DNA of 37,472 nucleotides from JBJYKD01 sp049310025 (GTDB taxonomy: Bacteria; Bacillota; Thermosediminibacteria; Thermosediminibacterales; Tepidanaerobacteraceae): contig NZ_JBJYKD010000029.1 in NCBI RefSeq assembly GCF_049310025.1, positions 1 through 37,472 on the forward strand, given 5' to 3'. The notes beneath the pieces are model-generated. The model was not told the origin of the DNA. It saw only the letters and a list, made by a program, of their open reading frames with translations, and did not search any database. Position 1 is the first letter of the stretch. The number at the start of each line of letters is the position of its first letter. Shown here in pieces: positions 7,701 to 13,088 of this stretch. The position numbers and the translations under genes are program-made.

Positions 7701-8036
7701 TTGGCTGAGGAGTTGAAGGTTCTACAAAAAACCTACGATATGATCCAGTACGGCTACATTTGCCTGCGGCAGTACCCCAAGAGCGAGAAGCACACTTTGG
7801 CGGCCGAGACCAAGCGGGCCATGTTTGATTTGCTGAAGGCCATCATCATGGCCAATAGGCGATACTACAAGAAGAACGCAATCCAAGAGGCTGACGTCCA
7901 GTTAGAAATCCTCCGCCATTATATACGGCTTGCAAAGGACCTGGAGTTTCTACCCATCAAAAAGTACGAGAACTGGTCTAAGATGACCACAGAAATAGGG
8001 AAAATAATTGGCGGCTGGTTTAAGTCAGCCCGTTAA
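7701..8036 (+). CDS. avd: Avd-like DGR accessory variability determinant
   Basis: A 111-residue, highly basic, all-helical protein with the Avd four-helix-bundle pattern: LKVLQKTYDMIQYGYICLRQ, KRAMFDLLKAIIMANRR, a third helix with EADVQLEILRHYIRLAKDL, and YENWSKMTTEIGKIIGGWF. Avd forms a pentamer, binds the reverse transcriptase and the template RNA, and is required for mutagenic homing. I chose TTG 7701 because GGGGGT lies 7 bases upstream. The frame is open further upstream through the VR tail in another reading frame, which is not coding for this protein. The stop is 21 bases before the TR homology begins, as in classic DGRs. Confidence 0.88.
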   Translation: MAEELKVLQKTYDMIQYGYICLRQYPKSEKHTLAAETKRAMFDLLKAIIMANRRYYKKNAIQEADVQLEILRHYIRLAKDLEFLPIKKYENWSKMTTEIGKIIGGWFKSAR

Positions 8037-8057
8037 TCATTTTGGGGAGAAAGCCAA

Positions 8058-8174
8058 AGCGCGTCCCGATCCGGGGCGGGAACTGGGACAACGGTTCGCA
8101 AGCCGGGGTTTTTGCCCTGAACCTGAACAACGCCCGCTCGAACTCGGACAACAACATCGGCTTCCGCGCGGCTT
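8058..8174 (+). repeat. DGR template repeat (TR)
   Basis: This is the non-coding donor copy of the VR. It contains eight AAC codons in the VR-equivalent frame (8081, 8090, 8120, 8126, 8129, 8141, 8150, 8153); adenine changes at the first two positions of AAC give many residues but no stop codons. It also holds the conserved flanks CGGGGCGGG and TCGGCTTCCGCGCGGCTT. A 62-codon open frame runs through it, but this is a by-product of the homology to coding VR. Confidence 0.95.
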
Positions 8175-8361
8175 CACCCTGTAGCCAGAAGTGGCCGGCT
8201 CACGGGCCGGCCTCCAGTGCGCAGGGGTAAAGGGGCTTTCTTCCCTGCCGCGCTCCCGCCAAAGTTCGGGACCGGCAAAAAACTGAATTGCCGGGAAGGC
8301 AGTTAGTAGCCCGCAAGGGCGAAGGGTGCCACGCCCGGCCCTCTTTTATAGAGGTGATGAC
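8175..8361 (+). ncRNA. DGR spacer RNA downstream of TR, hairpin-rich
   Basis: The 187 bases between TR and the reverse transcriptase start hold consecutive inverted repeats. They are GGCCGGC/GCCGGCC (8193-8212, 6-base loop), GCAGGG/CCCTGC (8221-8248, with inner AAAG/CTTT), CCGGCAA/TTGCCGG (8272-8294) and GCCC-GCAA-GGGC with a GNRA tetraloop (8309-8320). GGGCG (8317-8321) could pair instead with CGCCC (8332-8336). In BPP-1 the TR RNA together with the spacer is the functional template, and cDNA is primed from the spacer side. I infer the same role here; transcript ends are unknown. Confidence 0.7.
8193..8212 (+). repeat. Post-TR inverted repeat, counterpart of post-VR hairpin
   Basis: A 7-bp stem GGCCGGC/GCCGGCC with a 6-base loop (TCACGG), 18 bases after the TR end. 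Both this hairpin and the one after VR are followed by TCC(C)AGT, a GC-containing stretch and GGGGTAAA (VR side 7671-7697, TR side 8213-8231), so the two regions look paralogous. The loop is not a 4-base GRNA loop, which could help keep the TR from being treated as a target. Confidence 0.65.
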
Positions 8362-9474
8362 ATGAAGAAACTCAAAGGGCTATATCCTAAGATTTATGAT
8401 TTCGAGAACCTTTTGGAGGCATACAAGAAGGCACGTAAACGCAAAAGGTTCCGAGACGAAGTCCTGCCTTTCACCCGTAACCTCGAAGAAAACCTGATCA
8501 ACATACAAAACGAGCTGATCTGGAAAACCTACAAGGTAGGCAGGTATAGGGAGTTCTTCATCTCCGATCCGAAGAAACGGCTAATTATGGCATTACCATT
8601 TAAGGACCGGGTGGTTCAGTGGGCCATCTACAGGGTACTTAACCCGCTTTTGGAGCGGCGCTATATCTTGGATAGTTATGCCTGTAGGATAAGTTGCGGC
8701 CCTCAACGGGCAGCCGATCGACTGCAATACTGGCTTCGCTACTTGGACAGAAGGTATCCAAGAATTTATGTTCTGAAGCTGGATATAAGTAAGTATTTCT
8801 ACCGGGTGGACCACGACATTCTAATGGGTATCTTGCGGCGGATTATAGCCGACAAGGATCTCCTCTGGCTTTTAGAGACCATTATCCGATCGGAGGATAC
8901 GAAGTTCGGTATTCCCCTGGGCGACCACGGCTTCGAGTGTGAGAGGGTCGAGGGGGTTGGGATGCCTATAGGCAACCTAACAAGTCAAATGTTTGCTAAC
9001 CTTTATCTAAACGAGCTTGATCAGTACGCCAAGCACGTCCTGAGAATTCAGCATTATATCCGATATATGGATGACGTGGTTATTTCACATCCGAATAAGA
9101 AATATTTATGGCAGCTTAAAGATGAGATTGGTACATTCCTGGAAGACCGTTTACACTTGGTACTCAATAACAAGACCACCGTCCGAACGGTAGACCAAGG
9201 CGTCGATTTCTGCGGGTATCGAATATGGCCCACCCACCGCAAGCTCCGTAAGAGTACGGCCCTCAAAATGAAACGGCGTCTGAAATACCTTCAGCAGGCC
9301 TATGCGCGGGGCGAGGTCAGCTTTGATGAGGTGAACGCCACCGTGCAGAGCTATCTCGGGCTGCTCAAACATTGCAATAGTTATAACTTGCGGAAGAAAC
9401 TTTTTGAGACCTTGGTGTTTATTCGAGGAGGGGATACCGGTGAACAAGACGATAATAACTTGGCCGGAAGGTGA
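8362..9474 (+). CDS. DGR reverse transcriptase
   Basis: A 370-residue reverse transcriptase that copies TR RNA into adenine-mutagenised cDNA. Visible motifs are LKLDISKYF with catalytic Asp141 (motif A), the DGR/group II-type motif MPIGNLTSQ at 201-209 (SQ being the DGR signature), and YMDD at 235-238 with the two catalytic aspartates. GYRIWPTHRKLRK at 285-297 follows, then a thumb-like helical end. The length is typical and no maturase, endonuclease or HRDC domain is attached. Start ATG 8362 has GAGGTGAT 3-10 bases upstream. Its last codons resemble part of the following gene (see findings). It works with the Avd-like protein encoded upstream. Confidence 0.96.
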   Translation: MKKLKGLYPKIYDFENLLEAYKKARKRKRFRDEVLPFTRNLEENLINIQNELIWKTYKVGRYREFFISDPKKRLIMALPFKDRVVQWAIYRVLNPLLERRYILDSYACRISCGPQRAADRLQYWLRYLDRRYPRIYVLKLDISKYFYRVDHDILMGILRRIIADKDLLWLLETIIRSEDTKFGIPLGDHGFECERVEGVGMPIGNLTSQMFANLYLNELDQYAKHVLRIQHYIRYMDDVVISHPNKKYLWQLKDEIGTFLEDRLHLVLNNKTTVRTVDQGVDFCGYRIWPTHRKLRKSTALKMKRRLKYLQQAYARGEVSFDEVNATVQSYLGLLKHCNSYNLRKKLFETLVFIRGGDTGEQDDNNLAGR

Positions 9475-9479
9475 CGCAT

Positions 9480-9710
9480 ATGCCCGGTTCTGAAATTGCA
9501 CAATACGGAATAGGCTTTTTTGCTGTAGCAGGTCTGATCTTCATAGTGGCTCGCTATTTTGATGGCAAAAACGACAATAACTTAGCCGAGGTAATAGAAA
9601 ACAACACGAAAGCCCTTGAGCAGGTGACGGCAGTGGTGCAGGCCATTCAGATAAGCCTTACCCGGCAGGAGGCTAAAATTGATGAGCTATTAGAGAGAGC
9701 AAGGCGGTGA
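9480..9710 (+). CDS. Holin-like small phage membrane protein with coiled coil
   Basis: A 76-residue protein with one hydrophobic segment (GIGFFAVAGLIFIVARYF, residues 10-27) followed by a charged helical tail with heptad character (LAEVIENNTKALEQVTAVVQ, then ISLTRQEAKIDELLERA). The layout resembles BhlA/UviB-type holin-like proteins, and it lies three genes before the endolysin. Start ATG 9480 follows GGAAGGTG. The stop overlaps the next start by one base. Holin function is inferred from topology and position. Confidence 0.6.
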   Translation: MPGSEIAQYGIGFFAVAGLIFIVARYFDGKNDNNLAEVIENNTKALEQVTAVVQAIQISLTRQEAKIDELLERARR

Positions 9711-10069
9711 TGGCTATGAAGGTTCGAGGGTTTTGGTCAGACCCAGACGGCTGGAGCCTGGCCGACGTTGTAACTGTTCTGGTCCTCCCCGTTTGGATGT
9801 ATGTGGCGATAAAATTCGCATTAGCCAAAGATTTATCCGGGAACCAGGTGGATTATTTTTTGGTCCTTAGTTACCCGCTCTTGATTGCTGTGGGCGGCAA
9901 GATGTTGAGTGGGCTGCCGCTTCCCTGGCCAAGGCGGAGCGGCTTTACTGTTGCCCAGCAGGGGTATTATCAGCAGCCTTATTACTATCAGGACCCCGTG
10001 GCGCAGACGACGGAAGTAGCCCCAGAGGCTACGGCGCCGGACGGAGCTCCTGAGAAACCGACTATTTAG
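9710..10069 (+). CDS. Phage membrane protein, possible holin or lysis accessory
   Basis: A 119-residue protein (from ATG 9710; ATG 9716 also possible) with two hydrophobic segments, about residues 20-37 (VVTVLVLPVWMYVAIKFA) and 50-67 (VDYFLVLSYPLLIAVGGK). The C-terminal third is Tyr/Gln/Pro-rich (GYYQQPYYYQDP), then acidic and Pro-rich. Two membrane spans and a place between a holin-like gene and the endolysin suggest a lysis role, but I recognise no family with certainty. Confidence 0.6.
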   Translation: MAMKVRGFWSDPDGWSLADVVTVLVLPVWMYVAIKFALAKDLSGNQVDYFLVLSYPLLIAVGGKMLSGLPLPWPRRSGFTVAQQGYYQQPYYYQDPVAQTTEVAPEATAPDGAPEKPTI

Positions 10070-10080
10070 GAGGTGGTATC

Positions 10081-10827
10081 ATGCGTATTGTAATAGACCC
10101 AGGCCATGGTGGCTCTGACCCGGGGGCTGTCGGGCCTAATGGCCTTAAAGAGGCCCATGTAAACCTTGCGGTGGCGCTGAAGGTAGCCGAAAAGCTACGC
10201 AAAGCCGGCGTGGAGGTGAAGCTTACTCGCACCAGCGACGTATTCATTGACCTCCAACCTCGTTGCGACATTGCTAACTCTTTTGGTGCAGATTATTTCG
10301 TATCTATCCATTGCAACTCTGCCGGAACCCCAAAGGCACGGGGCACTGAGACCTATTGTTACAAACTTGGCGGTAAAGGAGAGGTACTTGCAAAAGTCAT
10401 CCAGGCCGAGCTGATAGCGGCCACGGGGCGGGTTAACCGAGGGATAAAGACGGCTAATTACTATGTCCTCCGCCGGACCAACATGCCCGCAGTGTTGACG
10501 GAGCTGGCATTTATTAGCAACCCGGAGGAAGAACGCTTACTCAGTAACCCCGAGTTCCAAGAAAAGTTTGCCATTGCTATTGCAAGAGGCATCGGCAAAA
10601 TAGTTGGTATACAAATTGTTGAGGAGGTTTTAGGTATGTTCAAAGACATTGAAGGACACTGGGCAAAAGCCAGCATAGAAAGATTAGCCCAGTTAGGCTT
10701 AATTCGAGGCGATGGGCAAGGTAACTTTAATCCAGATAGGACTATCACAAGGGCGGAAGTTGTTGTCTTGCTGGATAGGCTTATAGAGACGCTATCACGT
10801 TACGGATTTAAATTGCCGGGTTACTAA
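10081..10827 (+). CDS. Endolysin: N-acetylmuramoyl-L-alanine amidase with SLH domain
   Basis: Residues 1-175 form an Amidase_3 zinc domain. It has DPGHGG with zinc ligand His9, Glu24 in LKEAH, SIHCNSA with His74, and the catalytic Glu139 in VLTELAFISN. It cleaves the bond between muramic acid and the stem peptide L-Ala. Residues 184-230 are a single S-layer homology domain (FKDIEGHWAKASIERLAQLG, then DGQGNFNPDRTITRAE), which in host proteins binds secondary cell-wall polymer. There is no signal peptide, as expected for a holin-dependent endolysin. Start ATG 10081 has AGGAGG 5-10 bases upstream. The gene lies in a lysis cassette with small membrane proteins on both sides. Confidence 0.93.
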   Translation: MRIVIDPGHGGSDPGAVGPNGLKEAHVNLAVALKVAEKLRKAGVEVKLTRTSDVFIDLQPRCDIANSFGADYFVSIHCNSAGTPKARGTETYCYKLGGKGEVLAKVIQAELIAATGRVNRGIKTANYYVLRRTNMPAVLTELAFISNPEEERLLSNPEFQEKFAIAIARGIGKIVGIQIVEEVLGMFKDIEGHWAKASIERLAQLGLIRGDGQGNFNPDRTITRAEVVVLLDRLIETLSRYGFKLPGY

Positions 10828-10841
10828 CAGGAGGTAAGAAT

Positions 10842-11030
10842 ATGCTTAAACAAAAACTCATGTCTCGCAAATTCTGGGTGGCCGTAGCAAGTGCGGCTTT
10901 TATTGTACTATCGGAAGGCCTTGGGTTGAATGTGGACAGTGACCTTTACTGGAAAATCATCACCCTGGCGCTGGGCTACATCTTTGGCGAAACGGCTGTA
11001 GACATTGCCAGGGCGAAAGCCCAGGAGTAA
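10842..11030 (+). CDS. Holin-like small phage protein
   Basis: A 62-residue protein with an N-terminal basic start (MLKQKLMSRKFWVAVASAAF), one clear hydrophobic segment and a second weaker one (YWKIITLALGYIFGETAV). The RKFWVAVASA opening resembles the phi LC3-type small holins of Firmicute phages. It follows the amidase by 14 bases with AGGAGG upstream, and a strong terminator comes directly after it, so it closes the late operon. The function is inferred. Confidence 0.6.
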   Translation: MLKQKLMSRKFWVAVASAAFIVLSEGLGLNVDSDLYWKIITLALGYIFGETAVDIARAKAQE

Positions 11031-11037
11031 AAGGCAC

Positions 11038-11063
11038 CCCCGGTTAAGGCCGGGGAATTTTTT
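11038..11063 (+). terminator. Rho-independent terminator of the phage late operon
   Basis: CCCCGG (11038-11043), loop TTAAGG, CCGGGG (11050-11055), then AATTTTTT. It lies 8 bases after the stop of the last lysis gene and separates the late operon from the AT-rich cargo gene. Confidence 0.9.
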
Positions 11064-11127
11064 ATTTGCGCAAAAAATGTTAAAATTAATTAAAAATGAG
11101 AGAATATATTTAAGGAGCGTATATATA

Positions 11128-11928
11128 ATGAATAAAGATTTTCAATATTATGTAGATGAATTAAAAAAAGTAGAAGTTATATCACAAGATAACTATATTA
11201 AAATTCTAAATATATTCAATACATTCGACACGGGATGGTGGTTAACTCCAATAACAATACGGTTGTTTTTTGACCATTTTGATTCGAGAGTATTAAATAA
11301 AATGAACAACATCGAAGATATATCTAAAATAATAGAAGATACTTATATTAAGGTTTTCGAAGAAGGTTTTGGTGAATGGATCTATAGTATATCAAGATTG
11401 GGTGTGCTAACAAAAAAGAGTGAAGAACGAAAAGTGTTTGCAGAATCTGTGTGGGCTTTTTGGCATAAAAAATACTATTTATCGATAGGGGTAACAATAC
11501 CATTAATAGAATCACTTTTACAAAATTTTTTAATCAATATTGGCTACAAAAATAGGATAAACGTTAGGGCAATCGGACAAACAGTCAATGTATTAGCCAA
11601 AAATGAGTTAAATAGCATGGTTAATAGAAAAGGTTTATGTAGCGAGCTTCTAGAGAGAAAATTAAAGGAAGTAACCCATATAAACCTTAAATTATTTTTT
11701 AAAAACATGGTCGATACAGTATGGCATGATTTTGATCCACCTTTGATGTTAAATACAAAAGATTTAAATAGGCACGCAATAGCTCACGGTAGGTATGGAT
11801 ATGGGATACAAATAAATGCTATAAAAGCTTTTCTTTCATTTGAAATGGCTTGCTGGTCAATTATTTTTTTATCCAGTTATCCCGATCATATTATTATTAA
11901 TTTATTAATTTATATAATGACGCTTTGA
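11128..11928 (+). CDS. AT-rich prophage cargo gene with HEPN-like motif (possible abortive-infection protein)
   Basis: A 266-residue protein from ATG 11128 (AAGGAG 10 bases upstream). It is all-helical and much richer in AT and Lys/Asn/Ile codons than its neighbours. Near the C-terminus is NRHAIAHG (residues 214-221), giving R-x4-H (Arg215, His220), the catalytic motif type of HEPN RNases found in abortive-infection and toxin proteins. A hydrophobic helix follows (about 236-250). It lies after the lysis-operon terminator and just before the attachment site, the usual place for lysogenic-conversion or defence cargo. I cannot name the family. The HEPN call rests on one short motif, and the protein could instead be an uncharacterised helical protein. 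Confidence 0.7.
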   Translation: MNKDFQYYVDELKKVEVISQDNYIKILNIFNTFDTGWWLTPITIRLFFDHFDSRVLNKMNNIEDISKIIEDTYIKVFEEGFGEWIYSISRLGVLTKKSEERKVFAESVWAFWHKKYYLSIGVTIPLIESLLQNFLINIGYKNRINVRAIGQTVNVLAKNELNSMVNRKGLCSELLERKLKEVTHINLKLFFKNMVDTVWHDFDPPLMLNTKDLNRHAIAHGRYGYGIQINAIKAFLSFEMACWSIIFLSSYPDHIIINLLIYIMTL

Positions 11929-11978
11929 AGAAATTAAAAAAAGATAAAAAGAAATAATAAATATTTTACAGCGGGGAT

Positions 11979-12000
11979 ATTTCCCGGGGCATAGCAGGAA
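11979..12000 (+). repeat. 22-base repeat, copy 1
   Basis: This 22-base stretch, ending CATAGCAGGAA, matches 12896-12917 at 21 of 22 positions (single difference G/C at 11989/12906). It is non-coding in both places. Copy 1 is inside the prophage edge between the cargo gene and the tRNA half. No function is known to me. Confidence 0.7.
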
Positions 12001-12076
12001 ATGACAAAACATGCATGCAAATATTTTGCTAATATACCTCTTAAAACACTTTAAAAAAATGACCTCTTTTTACATA

Positions 12077-12105
12077 TTCATAAAACCATATAACCTAGAT
12101 ATAAT
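12077..12105 (+). promoter_or_regulatory. Possible sigma-A-type promoter before the tRNA-Pro half
   Basis: TTCATA (12077-12082), a 17-base spacer and TATAAT (12100-12105) point toward the tRNA remnant. The rest of 11929-12158 is AT-rich with no open frame that I can support. In AT-rich DNA such matches arise by chance, so this is tentative. Confidence 0.35.
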
Positions 12106-12158
12106 GCGGCTTTCACAACATTTTAAAACTTATTGCATAACTGCTAAAATTCCTTAGG

Positions 12159-12208
12159 CTAGAATGGGGTTCTAGAGGCCGGGGGTTCAAGTCCCCCCAC
12201 TCAGACCA
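12159..12208 (+). other. 3' half of tRNA-Pro(GGG); putative prophage attachment site attR
   Basis: The anticodon arm is CTAGA (12159-12163), loop ATGGGGT with anticodon GGG at 12166-12168 (preceded by the conserved T33, followed by G37), and TCTAG (12171-12175). The variable loop is AGGCC. The T-arm is GGGGG-TTCAAGT-CCCCC (12181-12197), the acceptor 3' strand CACTCAG, the discriminator A and CCA 12206-12208. A final acceptor G72 fits the C1-G72 pair typical of bacterial tRNA-Pro. Upstream there is no D-arm and no CTGAGTG 5' acceptor strand, so only the 3' half is present. Many prophages integrate in tRNA 3' ends and leave such a partial copy at one end. Confidence 0.85.
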
Positions 12209-12248
12209 TTAATTATGTATACAACACTTTACAGGATTTAATCAAATT

Positions 12249-12283
12249 AAAGAACAGGTCCGGTGGTAAGGGACCTGTTCTTT
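12249..12283 (-). terminator. Terminator of the spore-protein gene
   Basis: A perfect 13-bp stem AAAGAACAGGTCC/GGACCTGTTCTTT with a 9-base loop sits 5 bases past the minus-strand gene's stop. On the minus strand it is followed by TTTAATTTGATT. It also forms a barrier between the prophage end and the chromosome. Confidence 0.85.
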
Positions 12284-12288
12284 GTCAC

Positions 12289-12510
12289 TTATACTGTGGT
12301 TTTTCCACTTGCACGCCTTTCGTAATCTTCGATCATTCTTCTAACCATGTGACCGCCAATAGCCCCACAATCGCGGGAAGAGTAATTACCGTAGTAGCCG
12401 TCAGGCGGGGTCTGAATACCTATTTCTCTTGCAATTTCGGCTTTAAACTGTTCCATCGCCTTACTGGCTTCAGGAACGACCAGTTTATTGGTTTTTTGAC
12501 CAAGGGCCAT
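12289..12510 (-). CDS. Alpha/beta-type small acid-soluble spore protein (SASP)
   Basis: A 73-residue protein with the two SASP signatures: ASKAMEQFKAEIAREIGI in the first half and the DNA-binding stretch GAIGGHMVRRMIEDYER in the second. These proteins coat DNA in the forespore and protect it from UV and heat. The start is ATG at 12510 (reading leftward), because GGAGG lies 8 bases upstream; the GTG three codons earlier overlaps that ribosome-binding site. It is monocistronic with its own terminator. Expression would be forespore-specific (sigma-G) by family knowledge; I could not pick a confident sigma-G promoter. It shows the host lineage sporulates. Confidence 0.95.
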   Translation of the reverse strand: MALGQKTNKLVVPEASKAMEQFKAEIAREIGIQTPPDGYYGNYSSRDCGAIGGHMVRRMIEDYERRASGKTTV

Positions 12511-12626
12511 TTTAGTCACCTCCTGATAATAATATAACCGTATGTAATATCTATATACTAGAAATAAAATCTTGTTTTAACTGCTTTTTCTTTCTGGTTT
12601 TTAAAAAGCTATTTATATTACTGAGA

Positions 12627-12647
12627 AGCCCGGTAAATAACCGGGCT
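12627..12647 (-). terminator. Hairpin after the 54-residue protein gene
   Basis: AGCCCGGT (12627-12634), loop AAATA, ACCGGGCT (12640-12647) lies 17 bases beyond the stop of the small minus-strand gene. The following minus-strand bases are only modestly T-rich, so it is a likely but not ideal terminator. Confidence 0.6.
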
Positions 12648-12664
12648 GTTTTGGTATTTTATGG

Positions 12665-12829
12665 TTATTGCCTGACTTTTGGTCTGAACATATCCAGGAT
12701 GCCCAGGACGACATGAGCCAGGCCAAAGCCTGTTATTCCGGCACCTACGGTCCCGCCGGTTATAAGGCCTACCGCAGTGACTGCGGCACCGACTCCGGTT
12801 ACCACCCAACTTGTGGTTTTTCCGTTCAT
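12665..12829 (-). CDS. Small glycine-rich membrane protein, unknown
   Basis: A 54-residue protein starting MNGKTTSWVVTG, with a Gly/Ala/Val-rich central region likely to form one or two membrane helices (GVGAAVTAVGLITGG, then GAGITGFGLAHVVLGI), and a basic end FRPKVRQ. The start at 12829 has GGAGGCGA upstream on the minus strand; the longer open frame to 12883 has no ribosome-binding site. I do not recognise a named family. It sits next to the spore-protein gene and has its own hairpin, so it is probably a separate transcript. Confidence 0.65.
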   Translation of the reverse strand: MNGKTTSWVVTGVGAAVTAVGLITGGTVGAGITGFGLAHVVLGILDMFRPKVRQ

Positions 12830-12895
12830 AAAAATCGCCTCCAAATATAGTATTGCTCCCCGGTTTAATATTATAAGCTTCAAGTTAATGGAATA

Positions 12896-12917
12896 ATTTC
12901 CCGGGCCATAGCAGGAA
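12896..12917 (+). repeat. 22-base repeat, copy 2
   Basis: The second copy of the element at 11979-12000 (21/22 identical). It lies in the 259-base divergent intergenic region (12830-13088) between the small minus-strand gene and the HlyD-like gene. That region is otherwise AT-rich, has a short TCGAT-ATAA-ATCGA hairpin at about 12928-12941, and presents no promoter I can place firmly. Confidence 0.7.
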
Positions 12918-13088
12918 TCACGTTTTTTCGATATAAATCGATATTATATTTTGAATTTTATTTTTATAAATACCTTATTTTTTATTATGGGTGTTCAAAT
13001 GAAAATCACACTTTTTTTTGGCCACAAAAGAGGATTATTCCTATTTTTGGAGAAGATAATAATTAAATTATAAAAGGTGTAAGATGTT

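Larger units (their letters stand above)
6529..9474 (+). other. Diversity-generating retroelement (DGR) cassette
   Basis: All DGR components occur in order on the plus strand: target gene with 3'-terminal VR (6529-7623), post-VR hairpin (7651-7670), avd-like gene (7701-8036), TR (8058-8174), structured spacer (8175-8361) and reverse transcriptase (8362-9474). DGR reverse transcriptases copy TR RNA with errors specifically at adenines, and the cDNA replaces VR. The TR/VR pair shows this signature directly: 18 of 22 template adenines differ. The order target-avd-TR-RT is as in the Bordetella phage BPP-1 system. Confidence 0.96.
1..12208 (+). mobile_element. Prophage, right part (contractile-tail type, DGR-bearing)
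   Basis: A continuous run of plus-strand phage genes covers baseplate assembly, fibre, DGR, lysis and cargo genes, and ends at a 3' half of tRNA-Pro(GGG). The gpV-gp25-gp47-gpI order is that of contractile (myovirus-type) tails. Head, tail-sheath, tape-measure, integrase and repressor genes are not in the window and should lie to the left. The baseplate and DGR part looks visibly GC-richer than the cargo gene at the right edge. The right boundary is inferred from the tRNA half and from the switch to housekeeping genes. Whether the prophage can still be induced cannot be told from here. Confidence 0.9.

Noticed and set aside
8042..8230. A 62-codon open frame covering the TR
   Set aside because: It is open because TR is homologous to coding VR. 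It has no good ribosome-binding site and lies where DGR template RNA is expected.
12159..12208. Intact tRNA gene or tmRNA 3' end
   Set aside because: No D-arm or 5' acceptor strand CTGAGTG occurs upstream, so the tRNA is not intact. A clean anticodon arm with GGG and the lack of a GGAC-type sequence before the T-arm speak against tmRNA.
6529..12208. A second VR or TR in the prophage
   Set aside because: No other block with the RGG...GFRAA frame or the TCGGCTTCCGCGCGGCTT end was found in the window; remote targets elsewhere in the genome cannot be excluded.
12987..13073. 28-codon open frame upstream of the HlyD-like gene
   Set aside because: It has no clear ribosome-binding site and lies in AT-rich DNA; the composition looks like chance.
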